This document shows, piece after piece, positions 7,381-15,339 of a stretch of DNA of 48,647 nt. Location: contig JAFSTB010000029.1 in assembly GCA_017450685.1 (NCBI GenBank), positions 1 through 48,647 of the forward strand, read 5' to 3'. The notes below the pieces were generated by a model. That model searched no databases and was not told the origin of the DNA. It saw only the letters and a list, made by a program, of their open reading frames with translations. How positions within the stretch are numbered: position 1 is the first letter of the stretch; each line of letters begins with the position of its first letter. The translations under genes were made by a program, and so were the position numbers. This DNA comes from Paludibacteraceae bacterium (GTDB lineage Bacteria; Bacteroidota; Bacteroidia; Bacteroidales; Paludibacteraceae).

Positions 7381-7434
7381 GAATGAGGAATGAGGAATGA
7401 GGAGTGGGTACGCAGGTGTGTCACCTGCGTACCC
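7381..7434. repeat. Tandem GAATGAG repeat and perfect 13-bp inverted repeat
   Basis: Three head-to-tail GAATGAG units (7381-7401) are followed by GGGTACGCAGGTG (7406-7418), a 3-nt loop and the exact reverse complement CACCTGCGTACCC (7422-7434). No U-run follows, so this resembles a REP-type element more than a terminator. Confidence 0.6.
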
Positions 7435-7456
7435 CGCAACATTTACTCAATAAGAA

Positions 7457-7488
7457 TTTGTGCAAATGCTTGAAAGTCCGTACCTTTG
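7457..7488 (+). promoter_or_regulatory. Bacteroidetes-type promoter for the sialidase-fold lipoprotein
   Basis: TTTG (7457-7460), a 20-bp spacer and TACCTTTG (7481-7488), 56 bp before the start codon at 7545. The leader contains a TGCGGA/TCCGCA hairpin. Confidence 0.75.
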
Positions 7489-7502
7489 CGGCACATTCGG
7501 AG

Positions 7503-7522
7503 TGCGGATGTCCTCGTCCGCA
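7503..7522. repeat. Short GC-rich hairpin related to the dispersed repeat
   Basis: TGCGGA (7503-7508) and TCCGCA (7517-7522) flank TGTCCTCG. The sequence resembles half of the repeat at 1-60. It lies in the 5' leader of the following gene. Confidence 0.4.
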
Positions 7523-7544
7523 GTCTCATCAACACTGACCGTCA

Positions 7545-8624
7545 ATGAAACATTCTTCTCTCTACTCTCTTTTTGCAGCCTTAGCCTTCGTTCTGTTGCT
7601 CTCTTTATCGGCTTGCACCTCCTCTTCGTCTCCTTCTGACAACAGTCAGACATACTCACTGACTGTCAGTCGCATTTGGGCTAATGACCACTACTGCTCT
7701 TTCACATCACTTGTGCGTTTTCGCGGTCGCTATTTCTGCACTTTTCGTGAGGCTGTAGCCCACCACTACCAAGGTGATGCCGCTACGGCAGGCAATGTGC
7801 GCGTCATAGTGTCAGACAACGGTACTGACTGGCAACCATTGGCATTGTTTGCCATAGAGGGTATGGACTTGCGCGACCCCAAACTAAGCATCACTCCCGA
7901 CGGACGGCTGATGCTTCTTATCGGCGGTGTACTATACGAAGGGAAAGAGTACAAAGGCTCATATACTAAAGTCACTTTCTCTTCTGATGGTCAGACTTTT
8001 ACCGAGTTGCAAGACGGCATTATAGACCCTGCCGTCTCCACTAACAGAGAGTGGTTATGGCGTCTCACATGGTTTGGAGAGACGGGTTATGTCGTTTCCT
8101 ACGGTCCCACTTTCAACCTTTTGCAGACCACCGATGGTATCCATTACGACCTTGTATCACCGTTAGCCGTCACCGGTCGTCCTAACGAAACGACTGTTCG
8201 TCTCACCACCGACAGCACTATGTATCTTATGATTCGTCGCGAGGAAGGCGACCATCGCGGTATGTGGGGTAAGTCGCGACCGCCATACACCGATTGGCAA
8301 TGGACAGAGATGGACATCCCTCTTGGCGGACCAGAGTTCGTCATCTTAAGCGATACAGCCACCGTGGTAGCCACTCGTTCACTCTACTCAACAGAAAAGA
8401 CGATGCTCTTCAAAGGTGGTTTGGACGGTCACTTTGAAGAGGTCTGTATATTGCCTTCCGGCGGCGATGACAACAGTTATGCCGGTATGATAATAGAGGG
8501 CGACGAACTATGGGTGAGTTACTATTCGTGCCACGAACAAACGATGGCAGCCATCTATATGGCACGGCTGCCTATGAGTTGGTTCACTCAAAAAGGAACG
8601 AACAAGTATTTCTACAAACTATAG
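7545..8624 (+). CDS. Lipoprotein with sialidase-like beta-propeller fold
   Basis: 359 residues. The N-terminus is a lipoprotein signal peptide (LLLSLSACTSSSS; lipidated Cys near residue 24), so it is membrane anchored and probably surface or periplasmic. The body shows repeated WANDHYCSFTSLVRFRGRYF, VIVSDNGTDWQPLALF, RDPKLSITPDGRLMLL and FSSDGQTFTE segments. These are Asp-box-like blades typical of exo-sialidases and related glycoside-binding propellers. An Arg in the FREAVAHH segment and the RRE triplet could form part of a sialic-acid-type site, but the substrate is not certain. It has its own promoter at 7457-7488, and its 3' end is 13 bp from the converging coaBC gene. Confidence 0.7.
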   Translation: MKHSSLYSLFAALAFVLLLSLSACTSSSSPSDNSQTYSLTVSRIWANDHYCSFTSLVRFRGRYFCTFREAVAHHYQGDAATAGNVRVIVSDNGTDWQPLALFAIEGMDLRDPKLSITPDGRLMLLIGGVLYEGKEYKGSYTKVTFSSDGQTFTELQDGIIDPAVSTNREWLWRLTWFGETGYVVSYGPTFNLLQTTDGIHYDLVSPLAVTGRPNETTVRLTTDSTMYLMIRREEGDHRGMWGKSRPPYTDWQWTEMDIPLGGPEFVILSDTATVVATRSLYSTEKTMLFKGGLDGHFEEVCILPSGGDDNSYAGMIIEGDELWVSYYSCHEQTMAAIYMARLPMSWFTQKGTNKYFYKL

Positions 8625-8637
8625 AATCAAGCCCTTT

Positions 8638-9858
8638 TTAGAGCATTACCACTTCTTCCACTATCCTTTCCGCCACTTCTTGTTTGGTCATCAGCGGCAG
8701 AGTGAGTGTCTGACCTTCAGCAGAGATAAGGGTCACTTTATTAGTGTCATATCCGAAGCCTGCACCTTGGTCTTGCAGGCTATTAAGCACTATCCAATCA
8801 AGGTTTTTCGACAGCAGTTTTTTCTGTGCGTTCTCTTTTTCGTGGTCTGTTTCGAGTGCAAACCCTATCAGTCGTTGATGTGGTTGTTTGTTTCGTCCGA
8901 GAGCGGCGGCTATATCTGTTGTTTGAGTAAGTGTCAGCGTCATAGTGTCCTGCCCTTGCTGTTTTTTCATTTTGACGGGCGACACTGTCATCGGCGTAAA
9001 ATCAGCCACTGCTGCCGACAATATAGCCACATCGCTTTTCTTCCAAGCCTCTACGGCGGCATTAGCCATCTGTCCGGCTGAAGCGACATTGATTAGTGTC
9101 AGTCGGTTCTCGTAGATGTCAGGCAACGACTGATTAACAGGACCGCTGACAAGTGTTACGGCAGCGCCTCGTCTGAGGCACTCAAGGGCGATAGCATAAC
9201 CCATCTTGCCTGACGAATAGTTGGTTATATACCTTACGGGGTCGATAGGTTCACGTGTCGGACCTGCCGTTATCATCACATTGGTGCCGACCATCGTTTG
9301 CGGTGTTAGTGCTTGGATGACAGCCTCTTGCAGTTCCTGAGGCTCAGGCATCCGCCCTTTGCCTTCGGAGCCGCAAGCCAAGTCGCCATCAGCGGGTTCG
9401 ATGACGGTGATATTGTCAGAAGCGGCAAGTGTTTGCAAGGCTTGTTGTGTGGCAGGATTGGCATACATACGGTCATTCATAGCGGGTGCTATGATGACAG
9501 GTCGCCTTGTCGCACACGAGGCAAAAGTGGTGGTTAGTGCATCGTCGGCAATGCCTGCTGCGAACTTCCCAATCACATTAGCCGTGGCAGGTGCCACGAG
9601 CAAGAGGTCAGCCCATACGGGCAGGGATATATGTTCGGTGGCATGTTCGTTGATAGCGGCGAAGACATGGGTATAGACGCTGTTTTGGCTCAGGGTGCGG
9701 AGTGTATGTTCAGTGACGAATTGTAAAGCGTTGCGTGTGGTCACGCAACGCACCTCGGCACCTGCTTTACATAGAAGACGTATGAGCAGTGGAATCTTAT
9801 AAGCGGCTATACCGCCACTCACGCCCAACAATATATGTTTACCTTTGAGTGTCAGCAT
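8638..9858 (-). CDS. coaBC: Phosphopantothenoylcysteine decarboxylase / phosphopantothenate-cysteine ligase
   Basis: 406 residues, normal for the fused enzyme. The N-terminal CoaC flavoprotein (about 1-185) has LGVSGGIAAYK, the catalytic His region EHISLPVWADLLLVAPATAN and the substrate clamp PAMNDRMYANPA. The C-terminal CoaB ligase (about 190-400) has ITAGPTREPIDPVRYITNYS with SSGKMGYA, and LIGFALETD. It joins cysteine to 4'-phosphopantothenate with CTP and then decarboxylates the product to 4'-phosphopantetheine, in coenzyme A synthesis. It is the last gene after bamD and rpoZ, 19 bp from rpoZ. coaX, for the first pathway step, lies elsewhere in the window (27510). Confidence 0.97.
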   Translation of the reverse strand: MLTLKGKHILLGVSGGIAAYKIPLLIRLLCKAGAEVRCVTTRNALQFVTEHTLRTLSQNSVYTHVFAAINEHATEHISLPVWADLLLVAPATANVIGKFAAGIADDALTTTFASCATRRPVIIAPAMNDRMYANPATQQALQTLAASDNITVIEPADGDLACGSEGKGRMPEPQELQEAVIQALTPQTMVGTNVMITAGPTREPIDPVRYITNYSSGKMGYAIALECLRRGAAVTLVSGPVNQSLPDIYENRLTLINVASAGQMANAAVEAWKKSDVAILSAAVADFTPMTVSPVKMKKQQGQDTMTLTLTQTTDIAAALGRNKQPHQRLIGFALETDHEKENAQKKLLSKNLDWIVLNSLQDQGAGFGYDTNKVTLISAEGQTLTLPLMTKQEVAERIVEEVVML

Positions 9859-9877
9859 AGAACGGGATTAAGTAAGC

Positions 9878-10210
9878 CTATTTAAGAGCATCGTCTTTAG
9901 ACGACGAGCGATAGACTATTTGGTCGTCAATCAGTTCTTGTGTAGCGATGAGTGTGGCTTTAGGCAGGCACTCATAACTACGTGATATCTCAATCTGCTC
10001 ACGGTTCTCATAGGTCTCATCTGCTGCGTCTTGAGGGGTTGAGAAATCTTGCAGTTTGGCATCCAACTCTTTTTTCAGAGCCTGCGATATTTGGTTGGCA
10101 CGTTTGCCGATGATTGCCACCGTCTCATACACATTGCCAACTTTCTCTGTGAGTTGAGTCATATCACGGGTGATAGTGGATTTCGGGGCTTTGGTTTGTT
10201 TGTAATCCAT
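9878..10210 (-). CDS. rpoZ: RNA polymerase omega subunit, Bacteroidetes type
   Basis: 110 residues. The sequence MDYKQTKAPKSTITRDMTQL, then GNVYETVAIIGKRANQISQA and KKELDAKLQDF, fits the divergent omega subunit of Bacteroidetes; the VAIIGKRANQI helix is the conserved part that clamps the beta-prime C-terminus. Its position between bamD and coaBC is the usual Bacteroidetes arrangement and supports the call. An 83-bp gap to bamD holds no gene. Confidence 0.88.
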   Translation of the reverse strand: MDYKQTKAPKSTITRDMTQLTEKVGNVYETVAIIGKRANQISQALKKELDAKLQDFSTPQDAADETYENREQIEISRSYECLPKATLIATQELIDDQIVYRSSSKDDALK

Positions 10211-10293
10211 AGTATAGTGTTTTTATATTTTCTCGGGTGTTTTTGCCGGATATTCCGGGAATTTGGGATACTTCGGATTGTCCGGCAGGGGTA

Positions 10294-11112
10294 TCATTCT
10301 TTTTTATTGAGGGCTTTTTTTATCTCTTTGCCCATTCGTTCGGCTTGTGAGCGATGTTTGCTATCGGGATACGATGCCACAAAACTATAGTACTCATCTT
10401 CAGCCTCTCTTGCGCGGTCTTCCTTCTTGCTTTCCAACGAATGCAACATCTGCTGATATTTGCTGGCGAAAATAATCCAGTTGAGTTCTTCTTGATAAGA
10501 GTTGCTGGGGAAGTCTTTGAGCGCGTTATGGGCAGTTATTTCAGCACTTAAATAGTTATTACCCAAATAAGTACCCATATTATAATAGAGTTTGGCACTG
10601 AGCAACTCTTTATACGCCAACTTATCATACATCTCGTTTTGCTCTTTGTAAGCCTGTTCCACATAGTCGCTTGCGGGGTAGGTCTCTATGAACTTCTCAA
10701 AAGCATCCACCGAGCGGTAGGTGATGTCTTGGTCGAGCCTTGCATCGGGTGCATCTAAATAGTAACAATGCCCCACTTGAAAACTTGCTTCGGCGGCATA
10801 ACGCCCTTTGGGATAGTTGCGCAAATAAGCCTCAAAGTACTCAGCAGCAGAGGTATAGGACTTCTGCCCCATATAACTGCGACCTAAGTAAATAACCACC
10901 TCTTGTGCTCTTTCCGTACCTTTATAGTAAGGTGCTATATCTTCGAGCAGTGTCTGCGAGCGGACATACTTGCCATCATTGAAATACTGCAAAGCCATAG
11001 AGTATTTGAGTTCCGGGTCACGCGACTTAAGCACCTTTTGATATTCAGTGCAAGAGGTGACAACAATGGTTGTCAAAAAGGCAAGGATAATATGTTTCAA
11101 ATTCTGTTTCAA
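10294..11112 (-). CDS. bamD: Outer-membrane protein assembly lipoprotein BamD
   Basis: 272 residues. A lipoprotein signal peptide ends at TTIVVTSCTEYQKVLKS (lipidated Cys about residue 21). Five TPR-like helical pairs follow, including YFNDGKYVRSQTLLEDIAPY, VVIYLGRSYMGQKSYTSAAE and FQVGHCYYLDAPDARLDQD. BamD is the essential partner of BamA that inserts beta-barrel proteins at the outer membrane from the periplasmic side. It leads the bamD-rpoZ-coaBC transcript from its own promoter at 11138-11169. Confidence 0.92.
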   Translation of the reverse strand: MKQNLKHIILAFLTTIVVTSCTEYQKVLKSRDPELKYSMALQYFNDGKYVRSQTLLEDIAPYYKGTERAQEVVIYLGRSYMGQKSYTSAAEYFEAYLRNYPKGRYAAEASFQVGHCYYLDAPDARLDQDITYRSVDAFEKFIETYPASDYVEQAYKEQNEMYDKLAYKELLSAKLYYNMGTYLGNNYLSAEITAHNALKDFPSNSYQEELNWIIFASKYQQMLHSLESKKEDRAREAEDEYYSFVASYPDSKHRSQAERMGKEIKKALNKKE

Positions 11113-11137
11113 GCCGATACTATGCTAAATTACGCCG

Positions 11138-11169
11138 CAAAAGTAGTGCATTTTTTCCGATTGCGCAAA
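11138..11169 (-). promoter_or_regulatory. Bacteroidetes-type promoter for bamD
   Basis: Minus strand: TTTG (11166-11169), a 20-bp spacer and TACTTTTG (11138-11145), 26 bp before the bamD start. The -33 continues as TTTGCGCAA, an extension seen at several promoters here. Confidence 0.8.
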
Positions 11170-11199
11170 TATATGCACAAAAATGGCTATTGTTTCTAT

Positions 11200-11940
11200 T
11201 TACGCCATTGCCCCGTTCACTTGTATCACCTGTCCGCTGATGTATGAGGCGAGGTCGGAAGCGAGGAAAAGAGCGGTTTTAGCCACCTCTTCGGGTGTAC
11301 CGCCACGGCGCATAGGTATAAGTTTGACAAACTCTTGCAAAGTGTCTTCGGGCAATGCGGCGGTCATATCAGTCATGATAAACCCGGGTGCTATGGCATT
11401 GACGCGTATGTTTCTGCTGCCCAACTCTTTAGCCGCTGACTTAGTCAGTGCTATGATACCGGCTTTAGAGGCTGCATAATTGGCTTGACCGGCATTTCCG
11501 TTGAGTCCGACCACCGACGACATAGAGATGATAGAACCGCTGCGTTGGCGTACCATAAAAGGTGTGAGAGCGTGGATGAAGTTGAACGCCGACTTGAGGT
11601 TGACATTGATGACGGCATCCCACTGTTGTTCGGTCATACGCATAAGCAGTGTATCTTTGGTTATACCGGCATTATTGACGAGGATGTCTATCTTACCGAA
11701 GTCGGCTATGGCTTGTTCCACTGTACGGTGAACGCTCTGGAAGTCAGCAGCGTTGTTCTCATAGAAGCGGCACTGCACACCTGTGGTTTCTATGTCACGT
11801 ATGGTCTGTTCCACTGTGTCATTGCGTTCAAGGTCGGTGAAAGCGATGTTGCACCCTTCGGCAGCGAACTGCAGGGCTATGGCTTTGCCGATACCGCGTG
11901 CGGCACCGGTGATAAGAGCGGTCTTATTGTCTAATAACAT
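11200..11940 (-). CDS. fabG: 3-oxoacyl-ACP reductase
   Basis: 246 residues, a standard short-chain dehydrogenase length. The NADPH site TGAARGIGKAIALQF is at residues 11-25, NNAGI near 89, the catalytic SSVVGLNGNAGQANYAASKAG (Ser-Tyr-Lys) at about 138-158, and the FabG-type end YISGQVIQVNGAMA. It reduces 3-oxoacyl-ACP in each round of type II fatty-acid synthesis. It is the last gene of the barrel-TPR-lptC-fabG group, 39 bp after lptC. Confidence 0.93.
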   Translation of the reverse strand: MLLDNKTALITGAARGIGKAIALQFAAEGCNIAFTDLERNDTVEQTIRDIETTGVQCRFYENNAADFQSVHRTVEQAIADFGKIDILVNNAGITKDTLLMRMTEQQWDAVINVNLKSAFNFIHALTPFMVRQRSGSIISMSSVVGLNGNAGQANYAASKAGIIALTKSAAKELGSRNIRVNAIAPGFIMTDMTAALPEDTLQEFVKLIPMRRGGTPEEVAKTALFLASDLASYISGQVIQVNGAMA

Positions 11941-11979
11941 AAGCGGGGTCTGATTAGAAGTTATAAATAATAACCGACA

Positions 11980-12579
11980 TTATTCTTCCAAGGGGAAGAA
12001 GCCTGTGGGATAGAGGATGGTGTATTGCGTCATTGTCTGGTTGCTTTCAAAGCCTATACCCATGATGACGGACTTATCGCGAGTGATAGTGATGGCGGAG
12101 TCAGACCACACGCGTTCGGTCTTCTGATTCCAAAAGAGTTGTTCCGTTTCGAACTGTTCACCTTCTTCGTTGAGTGCATGCACTGCACCTTTGAGTTCCC
12201 ACACCTCCTCTTGGTCGAGATACTTGGCATAATTGGCTTTGAGTGAGGCTTCAACGTTCAACTCTTCGTCGAACTCTTCGAGGTATATGCCTGCGGGGAA
12301 GAGCCAATAGGACGGTTCGGCTTTGTCGTATATCTGCCATTTATCGGCTGATATACGATAGCGTGTTATGCCTGAGTCGGAGATGAGGGTGCTGACGGTG
12401 TCCACGTCTAAGACTGGCATAGCGGCGCGGTCAGAGATAGCGTCGGTATGGAACTGTTTCTTGTGTCGGCAACCTAACATAACAACGCACATCAGTCCGA
12501 CAAGCAGAATGATGTGCGTCTTTAGCGATGTGTTCTTATTGAGCGGCACGACAAACGGTAGTCTCGTTAATCCAGCCAC
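11980..12579 (-). CDS. lptC: LPS export periplasmic protein LptC
   Basis: 199 residues from the ATG at 12579. The sequence has a signal/anchor with lipobox (LMCVVMLGCRHKK), then a jellyroll-like stretch with YRISADKWQIYDKAEPSYW, GIYLEEFDEELNVEASLKAN and VWELKGAVHALNEEGEQFET, matching the LptC/YrbK family that passes lipopolysaccharide from the inner-membrane LptBFG pump to LptA. The reading frame overlaps the 3' end of the upstream TPR gene by 44 nt. An in-frame GTG near 12551 (VPLNKNTSLKTH) would shorten the overlap, so the start is uncertain. The TPR-lptC arrangement is familiar in Bacteroidetes. Confidence 0.85.
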   Translation of the reverse strand: MAGLTRLPFVVPLNKNTSLKTHIILLVGLMCVVMLGCRHKKQFHTDAISDRAAMPVLDVDTVSTLISDSGITRYRISADKWQIYDKAEPSYWLFPAGIYLEEFDEELNVEASLKANYAKYLDQEEVWELKGAVHALNEEGEQFETEQLFWNQKTERVWSDSAITITRDKSVIMGIGFESNQTMTQYTILYPTGFFPLEE

Positions 12580-13969
12580 CTACTACGAAAGTACCTTGAT
12601 TGAACTCGTTAGGCAAGTCGAACATCTCCTCTTTGGTGGGGAAAGACTTGCGATAGGAGCTAATCAGTTTGTTGGCATCTTCTGTGCAAGAAGGATCCAC
12701 TTCTTTGGCTTTGACGAACTTATCCACAGCAGCCCAATAGACTGTCTTATTGAGGATAACGCACTTGGCAGCGGGATAGTTGTCGGTAGTATAAGGACGA
12801 GCATTGGCGTAGCACAGACCTATAAGGATATAACATCTGCCTTGAGCGGGGTTGTATTCGAGGCTCTTGCGAGCATAGGTACGAGCTTCCATATATTTTT
12901 GGAACTTATCGTAGTTGATGAGTGCAATCTTATATGTATAGTCGTCTAAGTCGTCATCGTTTTCTTCTTCCACGAGACTGATAGCCTCATTATAGTAATC
13001 GATAGCCCCTTTCCAGTCTTCTTTCTTCTCGCACATACGAGCGCAACCTGCTGCCGACTCTTCCGTCGGTTGCAGTTTGTGTGCTGCCAAGGCAGCCGAG
13101 AAATAAACATCCGACTCGGTGCAATCAACGCGTTTGTAGAGACGGATAACCTTCAATAGATTATCCATATTTCCTTGATTCTCTTGCACATAGTTAGCAT
13201 ACAGTTCGTCCAACTTGCCACATTCGGCAGCACCTGACGCAGCGAAGAGGTTATCGAGGTTATCTTTTTGTTGAGCAGCGGCAGAGGCATTTTTCAATGC
13301 GGGGTTCTCAGCCAGTTTCTGCAGGTATCCGCTGACAAGGGTATAGTCGGCTATAAACTGCTCACCGTATTGGTCGGGGTTCTGCTTATAGATATTATAA
13401 CTTACTCTTACATACTCCACCATAACGGTTATTTTCGACTGTATGCCCAGTTTCTCCACCGACTCTTTGAGCCAAGGGTAAGCCACCTCTTTAACAGGGT
13501 CGTTAGGGAAGTGCTCACAATACTCCACGCCTTTTTCACCTAAGATATAAGCGGTGGGGTATTTGGGGTCATCGCCGAAGTACTTGATACGTTTGTCGCA
13601 AATCTCCAGTGCGAGTCGTGCCCATTTCTCCTTCTCTGCCTCGTCGGTAGCTTTGGCGTAGAAATAGTCCACGATCTTTGCGCCATTGGTATAGATGGAC
13701 TTATTGGCATTAGGGCACTCATTGTAGAGTTGCATCCACGGGTTAAGGGCAGCCTCAAACTGCTTGCTCTTCACATTTTCGTGAACGAGACTCACATTGC
13801 GTTTGCAGTCTTCGGTTATGACGGGGTCGTCTTGCCATTCGGGATGTTCAACCACTAATGTCTGTTGTTCGGCAACTGCCACTTCGGCTGTCGTGGTCTT
13901 ACTCTTTTTAGCGCAAGCCATTGCAGGAACGGCGGCGGCTAAGATGAAGCATAATAATGTCTTTTTCAT
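12536..13969 (-). CDS. Exported TPR-repeat protein
   Basis: 477 residues from the ATG at 13969, chosen because MKKTLLCFILAAAVPAMACA is a clean signal peptide; an upstream TTG/ATG extension lacks it. The protein is helical throughout. TPR-like pairs are visible in KSKQFEAALNPWMQLYNECP (about 70-90), EDWKGAIDYYNEAISLVEEE (about 330-350) and KYMEARTYARKSLEYNPAQG (about 375-395). The function is not known. Its place between a barrel protein and lptC suggests an envelope role, as scaffold or assembly factor, in the periplasm. It is co-transcribed with the barrel gene at 14033. Confidence 0.75.
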   Translation of the reverse strand: MKKTLLCFILAAAVPAMACAKKSKTTTAEVAVAEQQTLVVEHPEWQDDPVITEDCKRNVSLVHENVKSKQFEAALNPWMQLYNECPNANKSIYTNGAKIVDYFYAKATDEAEKEKWARLALEICDKRIKYFGDDPKYPTAYILGEKGVEYCEHFPNDPVKEVAYPWLKESVEKLGIQSKITVMVEYVRVSYNIYKQNPDQYGEQFIADYTLVSGYLQKLAENPALKNASAAAQQKDNLDNLFAASGAAECGKLDELYANYVQENQGNMDNLLKVIRLYKRVDCTESDVYFSAALAAHKLQPTEESAAGCARMCEKKEDWKGAIDYYNEAISLVEEENDDDLDDYTYKIALINYDKFQKYMEARTYARKSLEYNPAQGRCYILIGLCYANARPYTTDNYPAAKCVILNKTVYWAAVDKFVKAKEVDPSCTEDANKLISSYRKSFPTKEEMFDLPNEFNQGTFVVGGWINETTVCRAAQ

Positions 13970-14032
13970 ATCGGTCAAAAAAAATCTGTTATCGGTTTGA
14001 CTCATATTGAGAATCGGTTATTGACTACCGTA

Positions 14033-15250
14033 TTAGAGTTTGCGTTTGAAGAACCATGTCTCGTTCACACCCACGCCGAGGGTAAACTTCAGGTTATTCT
14101 CTTTCATTCCTTGCAGCGGGTTACGGCGCGTATATTCGACTGCGAAATTTAGGATGGTGGCAGTGGTACGGAGCGGGAATCCCATACCGAGGCTCACCGA
14201 CCAGTCTTTGCTATTGGTGGCACGCACATAAGAGTCGGTCATTGATACGCCGGTACGCCAGAACATACGCTCGCCATAGTTGCGCGACATAGGATTATGC
14301 CTATATTCGACACCTAAAGCATATCTGGAACGATCCTTAAACTGCCCTTTCTGACCAAAATACTTGGCTTTGCTCCACTCCGTACGGGCAAAATCGAAAG
14401 CCACTGTAAGACGGTCTTTGTATCGATAGGATGCACCTACGCTATAATACAGAGGCACCTGAAAACCGGACGACTCAACGATGACAGAGTCCAAGGTGTA
14501 GAGTTCATACTGCACATACTCGCCGTTCATACGTTGCCTATGTTCCATCACGGCACCGAGCACCACTTCATGGTCTTTGGCGAAGGTATGAAAAGCCTGC
14601 AAGCCGTAGCGCATACGGAAATTGCGTACCTCCATATTCCTATACATAAGTGAGCCGCTGATGCCTGACTCGTCAAAAACAAGTTCCGTGCCATTAGTCA
14701 CATCGCCGAACATATAGTAGAAGTTAGCGCCGAGAGCCACCCAATTGAGGATATTAAAACTAAGGCCGGCACACACTTGTGCTATACCTCCTTCACCCAT
14801 ATATTTGAGAGTGAAGTCGTGCCCGCCTTTTGAATCTGCCACTGCAAAGTCGTAACCCACAGACGAATACGGCATTACACCGGCAGCAAAGGCTATATGC
14901 TTCTTCCAAAGAGGTATTTGTAGGGTGACATACTCGAGGTTACCGTTAGGGCGATTGCGACTGCCGTTCATATCCTTATATTGAGTCCATATAGCGGAAG
15001 CGGCGACGTCGAACATAAAAGTCATAGTGTCGCACGCGGTATAGGATGCAGGCTGCGCCATGTTGATGGCGTTGTTGCGTCTCAGACCTACGGAAACGCC
15101 GCCCATTGAGCGGAAAGGAACAGGTATATTGTCGTTCAGTTCGCCATAGCCGAAGCGTGACGAGGGAGAAGAGGTGGCATTCTGCGCTGATAAGCAGAGG
15201 CTTATAAGCAGAAAAAGAACCACGGAAGATATGTATCTAATGTGTTGCAT
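14033..15250 (-). CDS. Outer-membrane beta-barrel protein (FadL/OmpP1-like)
   Basis: 405 residues from the ATG at 15250. A longer frame to 15316 is rejected because a strong promoter (15264-15295) lies inside it and because MQHIRYISSVVLFLLISLCL is a proper signal peptide. After cleavage near SAQ, the mature part starts with RFGYGELND, RSMGGVSVGLRRNNAINMAQ and PASY, the kind of plug/N-terminal segment found in FadL-like transport barrels and in PorV-type proteins. It then has many alternating aromatic strands and ends GVNETWFFKRKL. Transport of hydrophobic compounds is possible, but the ligand is unknown. It leads the operon barrel-TPR-lptC-fabG. Confidence 0.75.
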   Translation of the reverse strand: MQHIRYISSVVLFLLISLCLSAQNATSSPSSRFGYGELNDNIPVPFRSMGGVSVGLRRNNAINMAQPASYTACDTMTFMFDVAASAIWTQYKDMNGSRNRPNGNLEYVTLQIPLWKKHIAFAAGVMPYSSVGYDFAVADSKGGHDFTLKYMGEGGIAQVCAGLSFNILNWVALGANFYYMFGDVTNGTELVFDESGISGSLMYRNMEVRNFRMRYGLQAFHTFAKDHEVVLGAVMEHRQRMNGEYVQYELYTLDSVIVESSGFQVPLYYSVGASYRYKDRLTVAFDFARTEWSKAKYFGQKGQFKDRSRYALGVEYRHNPMSRNYGERMFWRTGVSMTDSYVRATNSKDWSVSLGMGFPLRTTATILNFAVEYTRRNPLQGMKENNLKFTLGVGVNETWFFKRKL

Positions 15251-15263
15251 AGTTTTCAGCCTG

Positions 15264-15295
15264 CAAAAGTACAAGAAAAATGCCAATTGTGCAAA
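15264..15295 (-). promoter_or_regulatory. Bacteroidetes-type promoter for the barrel-lptC-fabG operon
   Basis: Minus strand: TTTG (15292-15295), a 20-bp spacer and TACTTTTG (15264-15271), 13 bp before the ATG at 15250. It decides the start of the barrel gene. Confidence 0.8.
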
Positions 15296-15339
15296 ATTCT
15301 GCTCAAAAAGTTGCATAATAGTGCTCTAAGGTGTTGTTT

